NCBI GenBank assembly: GCA_964415605.1
Contig: CAYQBA010000133.1
Coordinates: 1 to 13,097, forward strand
Length of the DNA: 13,097 bases
DNA from: UCB3 sp964415605
Lineage (GTDB): Bacteria; Chloroflexota; Anaerolineae; Epilineales; Epilineaceae
Direction of reading: 5' to 3'
Below the pieces are notes generated by a model. It did no database searches, was not told the origin of the DNA, and was given only the letters and a program-made list of their open reading frames with translations. The translations under genes and the position numbers were made by a program. Shown here one piece after another: positions 6,631 to 13,097 of this stretch (positions are counted from its first letter, which is position 1; each line of letters starts with the position of its first letter).

Positions 6631-7497
6631 ATGCCCCGCTCCTTCGCCCTCATCGGCTGGCCGCTCACGTTCAGCCTGTCGCCGGCGATGCACCGCGCCG
6701 CCTTCCGCGCCGCCGGGATCGACGCCGACTACGGGCTCCGCCCCACGCCGGCCGCGGATCTGGCGGGCGTGGTCGACGACCTCCGCGCGGGCCGCCTCGC
6801 CGGCGCCAACGTGACGGTGCCGCACAAGGTCGAGATCCGCCGCTGGCTGGACGACGAGAGCGACCTCGCCACCGCCATCGGGGCCGTCAACACCATTGTC
6901 CGCACGCCTGGCGGCCTGCGCGGCGAAAACACCGACGTCGAGGGCTTCCACCGCGCGCTGGCGGCGCTCAGCCCGCTGCCGGCCGGCAGCGACGCGGTCG
7001 TGCTGGGGGCCGGCGGCGCCGCGCGCGCGGTCGCGCAGGCCCTGCTCGAGGCCGGTTTCGGCGTGCGCATCCTGAGCCGGCGCACCGGCCAGGGAGGCAC
7101 GCTCGCCGCCGGCCTCTACCGCGCGCATCCCGGCGCCCGGCTGGCCAGCGGCCGGCTGACGCCCGAAGCCATCGTCGACGCGGCGCAGGGGGCCGCTCTC
7201 CTCGTCGACGCCACTGGCGCCAGCGCGGGCGGTGCCGGCTGCCTGTGGCCGGCAACGGTCCCGGTCCCGCCGCACCTGGCGATCATCGACCTTATCGCCT
7301 GGCCGCTCGAGACCCCGCTCGTTCGCCTGGCACGGGCCGCGGGCGCGCGGGCGATCGGCGGACTGGACATGCTGGTGGGCCAGGCCGCGGCATCCTTCCG
7401 GCTGTGGGCCGGCTTCGATCCGCCGCCCGGCGTGATGCGCGCCGCGGCGCTGGACGCGGCGCGCCGCGCGAGCGCCGCGCCCATTCCCGGAGGGTGA
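6631..7497 (+). CDS. aroE: Shikimate dehydrogenase AroE
   Basis: A 288-residue NADP-dependent shikimate dehydrogenase, reducing 3-dehydroshikimate to shikimate in chorismate synthesis. Substrate-domain signs: GWPLTFSLSPAMH (9-21, the SxS substrate pair), ANVTVPHK (59-66) with catalytic Lys66, GAVNT (84-88), and ENTD (99-102) with Asp102. Cofactor-domain signs: GAGGAAR (126-132) and a basic SRRT (149-152) in the usual NADP phosphate position. The C-terminus has GGLDMLVGQAAASFRLWAG (243-261). Three places depart from consensus: Phe for the usual His before the SxSP pair, VDATG (192-196) where NATxxG is common, and DLIAWPLETPL (220-230) without the usual Tyr of DxxYxP. Overall order and length are normal, so it is probably active; a quinate dehydrogenase or AroE-like paralogue is less likely given aroC directly downstream. 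It appears leaderless. Its last codons carry the aroC ribosome site. Confidence 0.93.
   Translation: MPRSFALIGWPLTFSLSPAMHRAAFRAAGIDADYGLRPTPAADLAGVVDDLRAGRLAGANVTVPHKVEIRRWLDDESDLATAIGAVNTIVRTPGGLRGENTDVEGFHRALAALSPLPAGSDAVVLGAGGAARAVAQALLEAGFGVRILSRRTGQGGTLAAGLYRAHPGARLASGRLTPEAIVDAAQGAALLVDATGASAGGAGCLWPATVPVPPHLAIIDLIAWPLETPLVRLARAAGARAIGGLDMLVGQAAASFRLWAGFDPPPGVMRAAALDAARRASAAPIPGG
7489..7493 (+). promoter_or_regulatory. aroC ribosome binding site encoded by the end of aroE
   Basis: GGAGG falls in the two final Gly codons of aroE (GGA GGG TGA), eight bases before the aroC ATG at 7502. Ribosomes finishing aroE uncover or reuse it, so coupled translation is likely. Confidence 0.75.
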
Positions 7498-7501
7498 ACC
7501 C

Positions 7502-8716
7502 ATGCCGCTGCGCTTCCTCACCGCCGGCGAGTCGCACGGCCCCGCCCTGACCGCCATCCTCGAAGGGATGCCCGCCGGGCTGCCGATCGACGCCGCCGCG
7601 CTCGACCGCGCCATGGCGCGCCGGCAGGCCGGCTTCGGCAGCGGCGGCCGGATGCGGATCGAGCGCGACGCGGCGGTGCTCACCGCCGGCGTGATGAACG
7701 GCCGGACCACCGGGGCGCCCATCGCGCTCACCATCCGCAACCGCGACCACGCGGCCTGGGCCGACCGCGACATCCCGCCGATGACCATCCCCCGGCCCGG
7801 GCACGCCGACCTCGCCGCGACGGTGAAGTACGGCTACGGCGATCTCCGGCTCGCCCTCGAGCGGGCCAGCGCGCGCGAGACGGCCGCGCGGGTGGCCGTC
7901 GGGGCGCTGTGCGCCCAGCTCCTGGCCGCGTTCGGCACGACGCTCGGCAGCTACGTCGTCGCCATCGGGGCGGAGGATGCCGCCCTCCCCGACGACGCCG
8001 ACTACCCGGCGCGCTTCGCGAAAGCCGAGGCGTCGGAGCTGCGCTGCCCCGACCCCGAAGCCACCGCGCGGATGCGGGCGGCCATCCAGGCCGCGATCGC
8101 GGCGCGCGACACGCTCGGCGGCGTGTTCGAGGTGGTGACGCTGGGCGTGCCGGCCGGCCTCGGCAGCCACGTGCACTGGGACCGCCGGCTCGGCGCGCGG
8201 CTGGCCGGCGCCATCGCCAGCATCCCGGCCGTCAAGGGCGTGATGATCGGGCCGGCGTTCGAGAACGCGCGGCGGCCCGGGACGCAGGTCCACGACCGCT
8301 ACGCGATCGCCGCCGATGGTCAGCGCGTGGCGCGGCGCGGCAACCGCGGCGGCGGGATCGAGGGCGGGATCAGCACCGGCGCGCCCATCGTGCTGCGGGC
8401 GGCGATGAAGCCGATCGCCACGACGCTGACGCCGCTCGCGTCGGTCGACCTGGCCGCCGGCCAGCCGGCCGAGACCCGCTACGAGCGGTCGGACTTTTGC
8501 GCGGTCCCGCGCGCCGCGGTCGTCGGCGAGGCGATGGCGGCGTTCGTCCTGGCCGACGCGCTCGTCGAGAAGCTGGGCGGCGACAGCCTGGCCGAGATGC
8601 GGCCGCGGTTCGACGCCCTCCGGGCGGCGCGGCTCGGCGACCTGGCCATGGACGACCGCCCGTGGCGGTTCGGCTATCCCGCCCCGGAGGCCGACGAGGA
8701 GAGCACCGGCAAGTAG
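7502..8716 (+). CDS. aroC: Chorismate synthase AroC
   Basis: A 404-residue chorismate synthase, the last shikimate-pathway enzyme. It removes phosphate from EPSP to give chorismate using reduced FMN that is not consumed, as a cytoplasmic tetramer. Seen: GESHGPAL (9-16) with His12; the FMN/substrate loop RRQAGFGSGGRMRIERD (40-56); RASARETAAR (121-130), the second family signature; NRGGGIEGGISTGAP (281-295); and ERSDFCAVPRAAVVGEAMA (328-346), the third signature with its Asp331. Length is slightly above the usual 360-390 because of the tail after GYPAPE. The start four bases after aroE with a clear GGAGG is secure. The tail end (43 bp) is overlapped by the 3' end of the opposite-strand secreted protein gene. 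A bifunctional (FMN-reductase) form is unlikely because no such extra domain is present. Confidence 0.97.
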   Translation: MPLRFLTAGESHGPALTAILEGMPAGLPIDAAALDRAMARRQAGFGSGGRMRIERDAAVLTAGVMNGRTTGAPIALTIRNRDHAAWADRDIPPMTIPRPGHADLAATVKYGYGDLRLALERASARETAARVAVGALCAQLLAAFGTTLGSYVVAIGAEDAALPDDADYPARFAKAEASELRCPDPEATARMRAAIQAAIAARDTLGGVFEVVTLGVPAGLGSHVHWDRRLGARLAGAIASIPAVKGVMIGPAFENARRPGTQVHDRYAIAADGQRVARRGNRGGGIEGGISTGAPIVLRAAMKPIATTLTPLASVDLAAGQPAETRYERSDFCAVPRAAVVGEAMAAFVLADALVEKLGGDSLAEMRPRFDALRAARLGDLAMDDRPWRFGYPAPEADEESTGK

Positions 8717-11373
8717 GCGCGGCCGGCGCGGGCGGCGCCATCCAGCCAGAGGGCCAGCTCACCGCCGCCCGGCAGGCGGACGACCACCTCGACGGCGCGC
8801 ACGCGCGCGGGGTCGACCGCGGGCGCGGGCAGCACGAACACGCCCGACGCGTCAGCCGCGCCGGCGACGGCGACGAGCCGCGGGTCGCCGGGCGCCGCCG
8901 CGAGGTGGTGGAACGCCTCGACCTTGACCAGCGGCGACGTCACGCCCGCGACGGCGCCGTCGGCGCCGCACGGCCACGCCGCCAGCGGCGGGAGCCCCAA
9001 GGCGTGGCCCGCCCGGCCGGCGACGACATCCAGCCGGTCGCCCGCCGCGGGCACCACCGGCAAGCCGGTGCCGGCGGCGCGCACCGTCACGCGAAAGCTG
9101 CCGTCGCCGGCCGCCACGCCATCGCCGGCGATCGGCTCGCCACCCCCCGGCCGCGCCAACGTCGCCCGGACCCGGGCGCCGGGCTCGGCGATCCCGCGCA
9201 CGACGGCGTCATCCACGGTGGCTCGCACGACCTCGAGGACCCCCAGCGCCCACAGGCGGTGGCCGTCGGTCAGGGTGTGGAACACGTCGGCCATCAGGCC
9301 GGGCACCATGAGGTCGGCCTGGCTCGCGCTGATCTCGTGGTCGTAGACGCCCGCCTCGTCGGTGTCCGCCACGGTGTTGACGGGCGTGGATCCGCCCTGG
9401 CCGTGGCTGAACTGGATCGCCACCGACCGCAGTGGCGGCGCCAGGCCGACGACGTCGCTGCCGGAACGATCGATGTGGGCGGTCATCGGGAAGATATCCA
9501 CCGTGGTGGAGGGGCCGTCGTCCGGGAACACCAGCACGAGGTCGCCGCCGCGCACCGGCACGGCCCGGCCGTCGGGGTCCGCGAGCCAGGCATCGCAATG
9601 CACCTGCGCCACCACGCAGCGGCCGGACGCGACGACCTGGCGGTCGCGCTCGACCTCGACGTCGGCCGCCAGGCCGCGATGGCCTTCGACCCGCACGCGG
9701 TCGCCGTTGGTCTGGACGCTGGCGCGGAAGGCGGCCAGCGCCAGCTCGCGGCGCACCGCGCCGGCGCCGGTGGCCACGACCCGCACGGCGGCGCCGGGTC
9801 GGACGTCGGCCACACCGGCGAAGTCGACCGCCCAGGCGCCGTCGGCGGCGGCAAAGGCGATGTCGTCGACGCCGGGCGGGTCGAGATAGACCTGGACCGT
9901 GCTCCCCGGCGCGGCGATCCCCGCCACGCGGTCGCGCGCGGTGTCGGCGATCGCGGTCAGACGACGATGCACCACCTCGATGGGCCGCCCGTCGATCGTC
10001 ACCCGCACGGTGTCCCCGTCGGCCAGCGGGAGGAGCTCGATCGATGGCTCACCGTCGGCGTCGGGCCACGCCGCGGCGACGGCCGGAGAAGCCGGGATCG
10101 CGCCGGTCGTCAGGATCGAGAGGGCAAACGTACCGTCGGCGCCCACCCGGCCCGCCGCCGACCCGCGCGCGGTCCCGTCCTCGGCCACCACCGACAGCGT
10201 GACCGGCGTGCCGGCCTGCCCGCGGCCATGGGTGGCAGCGCCGACGCCGTCGACCGTGACGAGCCGTGGCGCGTAGGCCTCGAGCACGACCGTCGGCGTG
10301 TCGACCTGCCCCACCGTCACACGCGTGTCCCACCCGAGCCCGGCGCCGGCGAAGTCCGCGCGCCACCGGCCCATGGCGTCGGCCACGACGCGGACCTCCT
10401 CCGGGTCGCCGTCGCCCGTGCGGGCCTGCACCACGACCGCGGCGCCGGCATCCGCGGCCCCGTCCACCCGATCGCGGTCCGGGTCGACGGCGGCCGACAA
10501 GGGCGGGACGCGCAGCTCGACCGTCCCGAGGTCAACCGACCGCTCGCCGCTCGTGACGATGACATGGTCCCCCGGCAGGATCGCCACCGGCGCGCCGGCG
10601 GTGTCGCGCGGCGTGATGTCGGCCGCGCCGGTCCATGCCACGGCCGCGCCGGCGCCGGCCGTGGCGCCATCGGCGCGCACGAGGCGCAGCCGCAGGTCGT
10701 CGCCGGGACGCGCGCGAAGCGACACGGCGGTGCCGCCGACATCCACGGTCGCCTCCGGGACCGCCCAAGCGGTCTGGAAGACCGTGCGCGACGGGTCGAA
10801 GTAGAGCGCCGAGCCGTAGACGCCGGGCTGGACGTCGAGCCGATCGCCCAACGCGACGGACCAACGGCCATCGGCGCCCGCCTGGGTGGCGCGCGTCACG
10901 AGCTTGCCGTCGCGGCCGCGCGCCGTCACGCTCACGCTGGCGCCGGCCGGCGCGGTGCCGGCCACACCGTCGGCCACCGGGTCGGTGGCGGCTGTCAGGT
11001 GGGGCACCACGACGTCGGCCGCCGGCATGCCCGCCGCGGCGATCCGCACGCGATCGCCCGGGCGCAACGGGACCGGGCGGCGCGCCGCGACGCCGGCGCT
11101 CAGGAAGCGCAGCTCGAAGCGCCCGTCGGGCCCCGCGGTGGCCACGGCCGCGGACCTGACCCGCCCTTCCGGATCCAAGAGATCGGCCAGGACGGTGGGC
11201 GGCCGGTCGGGATCGACCGGCTCGACCTGCCCGTAGAGCTCGTAGCCATCGACGAGGACGGCCAGGTCGACGACCGACGCGTGCGCCACGGGGGCGCTCG
11301 TCCCCGCGGATGCCAGCCCGATGCCGCATGCGGCGAGCACCCTGGCGATCCGGCGCCGGTTCCATCCGTCCAT
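8674..11373 (-). CDS. Large secreted protein built of about nine Ig-like repeat units
   Basis: An 899-residue protein. ATG 11373 is chosen because GGGGAGG lies seven bases upstream and the following MDGWNRRR plus hydrophobic stretch (12-30) and AHA (30-32) form a signal peptide; LAAC at 13-16 resembles a lipobox but lies too early in the hydrophobic core. The mature part repeats a unit of about 80 residues. Each unit opens with a pattern like L-T-A-x-x-D-x-x-x-D-x-V-x-G-x-A-x-P-G-x-x-V-x-V (clearest near 126, 292, 472, 716; weaker near 208, 370, 548, 631). It continues with D-G-x-[WF]-x-V (near 82, 168, 334, 412, 510, 757) and often ends L-x-P-G-D-x-V-x-V. This is the look of bacterial Ig-like/carboxypeptidase-regulatory-like beta-sandwich domains, used for adhesion or as stalks. 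Cysteines are few (586, 593, 802 in the mature part). No enzyme domain or C-terminal anchor is visible. It is probably monocistronic, and its 3' end overlaps aroC. Confidence 0.85.
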   Translation of the reverse strand: MDGWNRRRIARVLAACGIGLASAGTSAPVAHASVVDLAVLVDGYELYGQVEPVDPDRPPTVLADLLDPEGRVRSAAVATAGPDGRFELRFLSAGVAARRPVPLRPGDRVRIAAAGMPAADVVVPHLTAATDPVADGVAGTAPAGASVSVTARGRDGKLVTRATQAGADGRWSVALGDRLDVQPGVYGSALYFDPSRTVFQTAWAVPEATVDVGGTAVSLRARPGDDLRLRLVRADGATAGAGAAVAWTGAADITPRDTAGAPVAILPGDHVIVTSGERSVDLGTVELRVPPLSAAVDPDRDRVDGAADAGAAVVVQARTGDGDPEEVRVVADAMGRWRADFAGAGLGWDTRVTVGQVDTPTVVLEAYAPRLVTVDGVGAATHGRGQAGTPVTLSVVAEDGTARGSAAGRVGADGTFALSILTTGAIPASPAVAAAWPDADGEPSIELLPLADGDTVRVTIDGRPIEVVHRRLTAIADTARDRVAGIAAPGSTVQVYLDPPGVDDIAFAAADGAWAVDFAGVADVRPGAAVRVVATGAGAVRRELALAAFRASVQTNGDRVRVEGHRGLAADVEVERDRQVVASGRCVVAQVHCDAWLADPDGRAVPVRGGDLVLVFPDDGPSTTVDIFPMTAHIDRSGSDVVGLAPPLRSVAIQFSHGQGGSTPVNTVADTDEAGVYDHEISASQADLMVPGLMADVFHTLTDGHRLWALGVLEVVRATVDDAVVRGIAEPGARVRATLARPGGGEPIAGDGVAAGDGSFRVTVRAAGTGLPVVPAAGDRLDVVAGRAGHALGLPPLAAWPCGADGAVAGVTSPLVKVEAFHHLAAAPGDPRLVAVAGAADASGVFVLPAPAVDPARVRAVEVVVRLPGGGELALWLDGAARAGRAYLPVLSSSASGAG

Positions 11374-11380
11374 GGCGATG

Positions 11381-11385
11381 CCTCC
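11381..11385 (-). promoter_or_regulatory. Ribosome binding site that decides the start of the Ig-repeat protein
   Basis: GGAGG (in GGGGAGG) on the minus strand, seven bases before ATG 11373. An in-frame start 150 bases further upstream would put about 50 Arg/Pro-rich residues ahead of the signal peptide and is rejected. Confidence 0.75.
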
Positions 11386-11525
11386 CCAGTGAGCCGTCAC
11401 GGCCACCCGCGGCGCGGAGCGGGCACGCCGGCCGGATCGCCCGCGGCCGCGGGCACGCGACGGGCATAGCGCGCCCCGCCGCGCAAGGATAGATGGGCCG
11501 CCGCCCCGTGGCCCGGGTGGCATGC

Positions 11526-11554
11526 TTGACAGTCGAGAGGCGACCCGCTTTAAT
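11526..11554 (+). promoter_or_regulatory. Near-consensus sigma-70 promoter of the S1-like gene
   Basis: TTGACA (11526-11531), exactly 17 bases, then TTTAAT (11549-11554): six of six and five of six consensus matches at the ideal spacing. It lies in an AT-rich island within very GC-rich DNA. Transcription would start near 11561, giving a leader of about 40 nt. It is the strongest promoter in the window, suiting a ribosome-associated protein. Confidence 0.85.
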
Positions 11555-11575
11555 GATATTTATACTTGAGATCAT
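11553..11575. promoter_or_regulatory. Weak dyad at the S1-gene transcription start
   Basis: ATGAT (11553-11557) and ATCAT (11571-11575) form a 5-bp inverted repeat with 13 bases between, overlapping the -10 box and probable start point. An operator here would block transcription, but five base pairs in AT-rich DNA can easily be chance. Confidence 0.2.
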
Positions 11576-11586
11576 CGTTGAACGGT

Positions 11587-11592
11587 GGGGAG
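11587..11592 (+). promoter_or_regulatory. Ribosome binding site that decides the S1-like start
   Basis: GGGGAG lies seven bases before ATG 11600. An in-frame GTG at 11585 overlaps this site and is therefore not the start. Confidence 0.65.
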
Positions 11593-11599
11593 CACGACG

Positions 11600-12580
11600 A
11601 TGGAGTCCCACGATCAGCCGGACTGGACACCAAGCGAAGCCTACTGGCGCGCGCTCATCGAGCAGGGCGAGGTGGCCGCCGAGCCGACGCCGGCGGACGG
11701 TGGCCCGTCCGGGGCGCCACCCGCGGACGATCGGCCGCACGCCGCCGCCAACGGCGCGCCGCGCTGGGCCAAGGGCCGGAGCGAGGCGAGCTGGGCCGTG
11801 CTCCTCGAAGGGCAGGCCAGCGGCCAGATGTTCGATGCGCCCGTGATCGGCTGCAACAAGGGCGGGCTTCTGGTGCGGGTCTGTGACGGGCTCGGGTTCG
11901 TGCCGGCGTCGCAGCTCCTGGAGCTGCCGCGCTCGCTCGGCACGCCGGACCTCCGCACCGACCTCGAGGCGATGGTGGGCCGCACGCTGCGGTTGCGCCT
12001 TATCGAGGTCGATCCCGAGCGTGACCGCGTCATCTGCTCCGAGCGCGCCACGGAGTGGGAAGCACCGGACTCCGACGACCAGCTGGCGGCGCTCGAAGGC
12101 CGCATCGGTGCCGAGATCGAAGGCGTCGTGCGCAGCGTGTGCGACTTCGGGGCCTTCGTCGACCTCGGTGGCGTCGACGGCTTGATCCACATCTCCGAGC
12201 TCAGCTGGCAGCGCGTCCACCACCCATCCGACGTCGTCGCGGTCGACCAGCCCGTGCGGGTGCGCATCCTCAACGTCGACCTGACCGCCCGGCGCGTCGG
12301 GCTCAGCCTCAAGCGGCTGCACCCGGATCCGTGGCGCCTGGTCAACGAGCGGCACGCCGTCGGCGACGTGCTCGACGCCGTGATCACCAACGTCGTGCAC
12401 TTCGGCGCCTTCGCCCGGATCGACGAGGGCATCGAAGGGCTGATCCACATCTCCGAGCTCTCCGATCGGCCGTTCATCTCGCCCCACGAGGTCGTGGTCG
12501 AGGGCCAATCCGTCCGCGCCCGCATCCTGCACGTCGACCCCGAGGCCCGCCGCCTGGGTCTGAGCATCCGGCAGGCATGA
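11600..12580 (+). CDS. S1 RNA-binding domain protein, ribosomal protein S1-like
   Basis: A 326-residue protein with three S1 (OB-fold) RNA-binding domains. Residues 1-70 are mostly disordered, rich in Pro, Ala and Asp. Domain one (about 72-147) is divergent but keeps NKGGLLVRVCDGLGFVPASQL (86-106). Domain two (about 169-239) has the classic FGAFVDLGGVDGLIHISELS (183-202). Domain three (about 254-325) has FGAFARIDEGIEGLIHISEL (268-287). Each ends with the typical VDxxxxRxxLSxK/R strand. S1 binds mRNA and helps load it on the 30S subunit; proteobacterial S1 has six domains, while shorter forms with three or four are common in other phyla. The strong promoter fits a translation factor. Whether this is the main S1 (rpsA) or a paralogue cannot be told, so no symbol is given. 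A probable FtsK gene follows on the same strand after 73 bases that contain hairpins. Confidence 0.9.
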   Translation: MESHDQPDWTPSEAYWRALIEQGEVAAEPTPADGGPSGAPPADDRPHAAANGAPRWAKGRSEASWAVLLEGQASGQMFDAPVIGCNKGGLLVRVCDGLGFVPASQLLELPRSLGTPDLRTDLEAMVGRTLRLRLIEVDPERDRVICSERATEWEAPDSDDQLAALEGRIGAEIEGVVRSVCDFGAFVDLGGVDGLIHISELSWQRVHHPSDVVAVDQPVRVRILNVDLTARRVGLSLKRLHPDPWRLVNERHAVGDVLDAVITNVVHFGAFARIDEGIEGLIHISELSDRPFISPHEVVVEGQSVRARILHVDPEARRLGLSIRQA

Positions 12581-12587
12581 GCGGGCC

Positions 12588-12628
12588 GCGCCGATCGGCG
12601 CCGCGCCCCCGCCGTCGCACCGACGGCG
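12588..12628. terminator. Two GC-rich hairpins after the S1-like gene
   Basis: A 14-bp perfect palindrome GCGCCGATCGGCGC (12588-12601) is followed by an 8-bp stem at 12610-12617 and 12621-12628 with a CAC loop. They begin eight bases after the S1 stop. No T-run follows, so termination is plausible but not classic. They would separate the strongly expressed S1 transcript from the following gene, or stabilise its 3' end. Confidence 0.4.
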
Positions 12629-12653
12629 CCTAGGGCGCGCGGCCGAGTCGGGC

Positions 12654-13097
12654 ATGGCACACGCCGGGCGGCCGGCGACCGGCGGGGTGCCGCTGCGGTG
12701 GATCGGCACGGCCGCGCTGGTGGGCGGGGCGATCGTGACGATCGGGCTCATCGCCCCCGACGCCGCCCAGGCACCCTCGATCGTGCTCGCGCCGTTCCGG
12801 TGGCTGGCCGGCCACTGGCGCTTCCTGTGGGGGTGGGCGAGCGTCCCGCTGGCGATCGCGGGGGTCGCCGCCGGCTTGTGGCTGGTGGCCAGGCGCGACC
12901 TCGATCCCTGGCAGCTGCCCTGGGTGCGGGTGCTCGGCCTCGAAGCCGCCGTGGCCGCGGCGCTGGCCCTCTCCGCCCGCGCCTGGGGGCCCTTTGCGCC
13001 GGACGCGGCCGGGCCGGGCGGCCTGGCCGGCTGGGCCCTGGCGACCGCCGCCGAGATGGCCGTGGGGCCGACGCTGGCGGTGTTGGGCTGGCTCGGC
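12654..13097 (+). CDS. ftsK: Membrane protein N-terminus, probable FtsK/SpoIIIE DNA translocase (cut by window end)
   Basis: The first 148 residues of a larger protein, open to the window edge. A short basic start (MAHAGRPATG) is followed by four hydrophobic segments at about 16-34, 58-79, 91-110 and 123-148. Between the first and second lies a Trp-rich link (FRWLAGHWRFLWGWASVPLA, 48-67). A GGLAGWALA turn (122-130) precedes the fourth. Four membrane passes with a GGxxG-type turn before the last match the FtsK 4TM anchor region, which holds the DNA pump at the division septum. The ATPase motor that would prove it lies outside the window. No clear ribosome site precedes the ATG; the frame is open upstream without a better start. 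Another four-pass membrane protein remains possible, so the symbol is provisional. Confidence 0.5.
   Translation, partial: MAHAGRPATGGVPLRWIGTAALVGGAIVTIGLIAPDAAQAPSIVLAPFRWLAGHWRFLWGWASVPLAIAGVAAGLWLVARRDLDPWQLPWVRVLGLEAAVAAALALSARAWGPFAPDAAGPGGLAGWALATAAEMAVGPTLAVLGWLG

Noticed and set aside
11326..11337. Lipobox-like LAAC at residues 13-16 of the Ig-repeat protein
   Set aside because: The Cys comes before most of the hydrophobic core and an Arg lies at residue 11, so cleavage after AHA by signal peptidase I is more likely.
7909..11469. A very long plus-strand open frame (over 1,100 codons) across aroC and the Ig-repeat gene
   Set aside because: It is antisense to the repeat gene and out of frame with aroC. 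The translation is His/Arg/Gly/Asp-rich low complexity with no motifs, as expected opposite a GC-rich gene.
11486..11491. TATCCT on the minus strand as a -10 for the Ig-repeat gene
   Set aside because: Only four of six matches and no -35 at a suitable distance; too weak to list.
11374..11523. Longer N-terminus for the Ig-repeat protein
   Set aside because: It would put about 50 Arg/Pro-rich residues before the signal peptide and ignore the GGGGAGG at seven bases from ATG 11373.
10532..12751. A long minus-strand open frame running across the S1-like gene and its promoter
   Set aside because: It crosses a near-consensus promoter and overlaps the S1 domains on the other strand; no recognisable protein features.
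1..13097. Search for CRISPR repeats, tRNA or rRNA genes, transposases, toxin-antitoxin pairs, phage or defence genes
   Set aside because: None seen by eye. The only exact tandem repeat noticed is the 12-bp Ala-Pro duplication, and every recognisable gene is metabolic, chaperone, secreted or translation/division related.

Overview
The window is a very GC-rich, gene-dense bacterial chromosome segment holding ten protein-coding genes, two of them cut by the window edges. No tRNA, rRNA, CRISPR array, transposase, integrase or phage gene was seen. A Chloroflexota-like bacterium is my best guess. It rests on a Pro/Thr-rich C-terminal tail on an exported protein, secreted proteins built of repeated Trp-Ala-Val-Gly motifs or Ig-like units, a short three-domain S1 protein, and a FtsK-like gene after it. 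This is inference from style; no marker gene proves it.

Layout. Bases 1-296 (+): the Pro/Thr-rich tail of a truncated protein. 303-2711 (+): an exported protein with about eleven Trp-centred, propeller-like motifs, six bases after the tail and probably cotranscribed. 2811-3227 (+): a small soluble beta-rich protein of unknown function with its own promoter-like -10 box. 3283-6472 (-): a leftward block of a MoxR AAA+ ATPase, an overlapping CoxE-type VWA protein, and purQ. 6631-8716 (+): aroE and aroC, four bases apart, apparently started from a leaderless promoter. 8674-11373 (-): a large secreted protein of about nine Ig-like units, whose 3' end overlaps the end of aroC by 43 bp. 11600-12580 (+): a ribosomal S1-like RNA-binding protein behind a near-consensus sigma-70 promoter. 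12654-13097 (+): the N-terminal membrane part of a probable FtsK-type DNA translocase, cut by the window end.

How the genes relate. AroE (dehydroshikimate to shikimate) and AroC (EPSP to chorismate) belong to the shikimate pathway and look translationally coupled. MoxR and the VWA protein form a classic chaperone pair that remodels or loads cofactors into a partner complex, but no partner is encoded here. PurQ needs PurL (and, in some systems, PurS), also absent. The two large exported proteins are probably cell-surface or extracytoplasmic, and nothing nearby gives them a substrate.

I found no convincing previously undescribed system. The points most worth a second look are the orphan MoxR-VWA pair beside purQ, the aroC/Ig-repeat antisense overlap, the leaderless aroE start with unusual AroE motif residues, and the two repeat-built secreted proteins.
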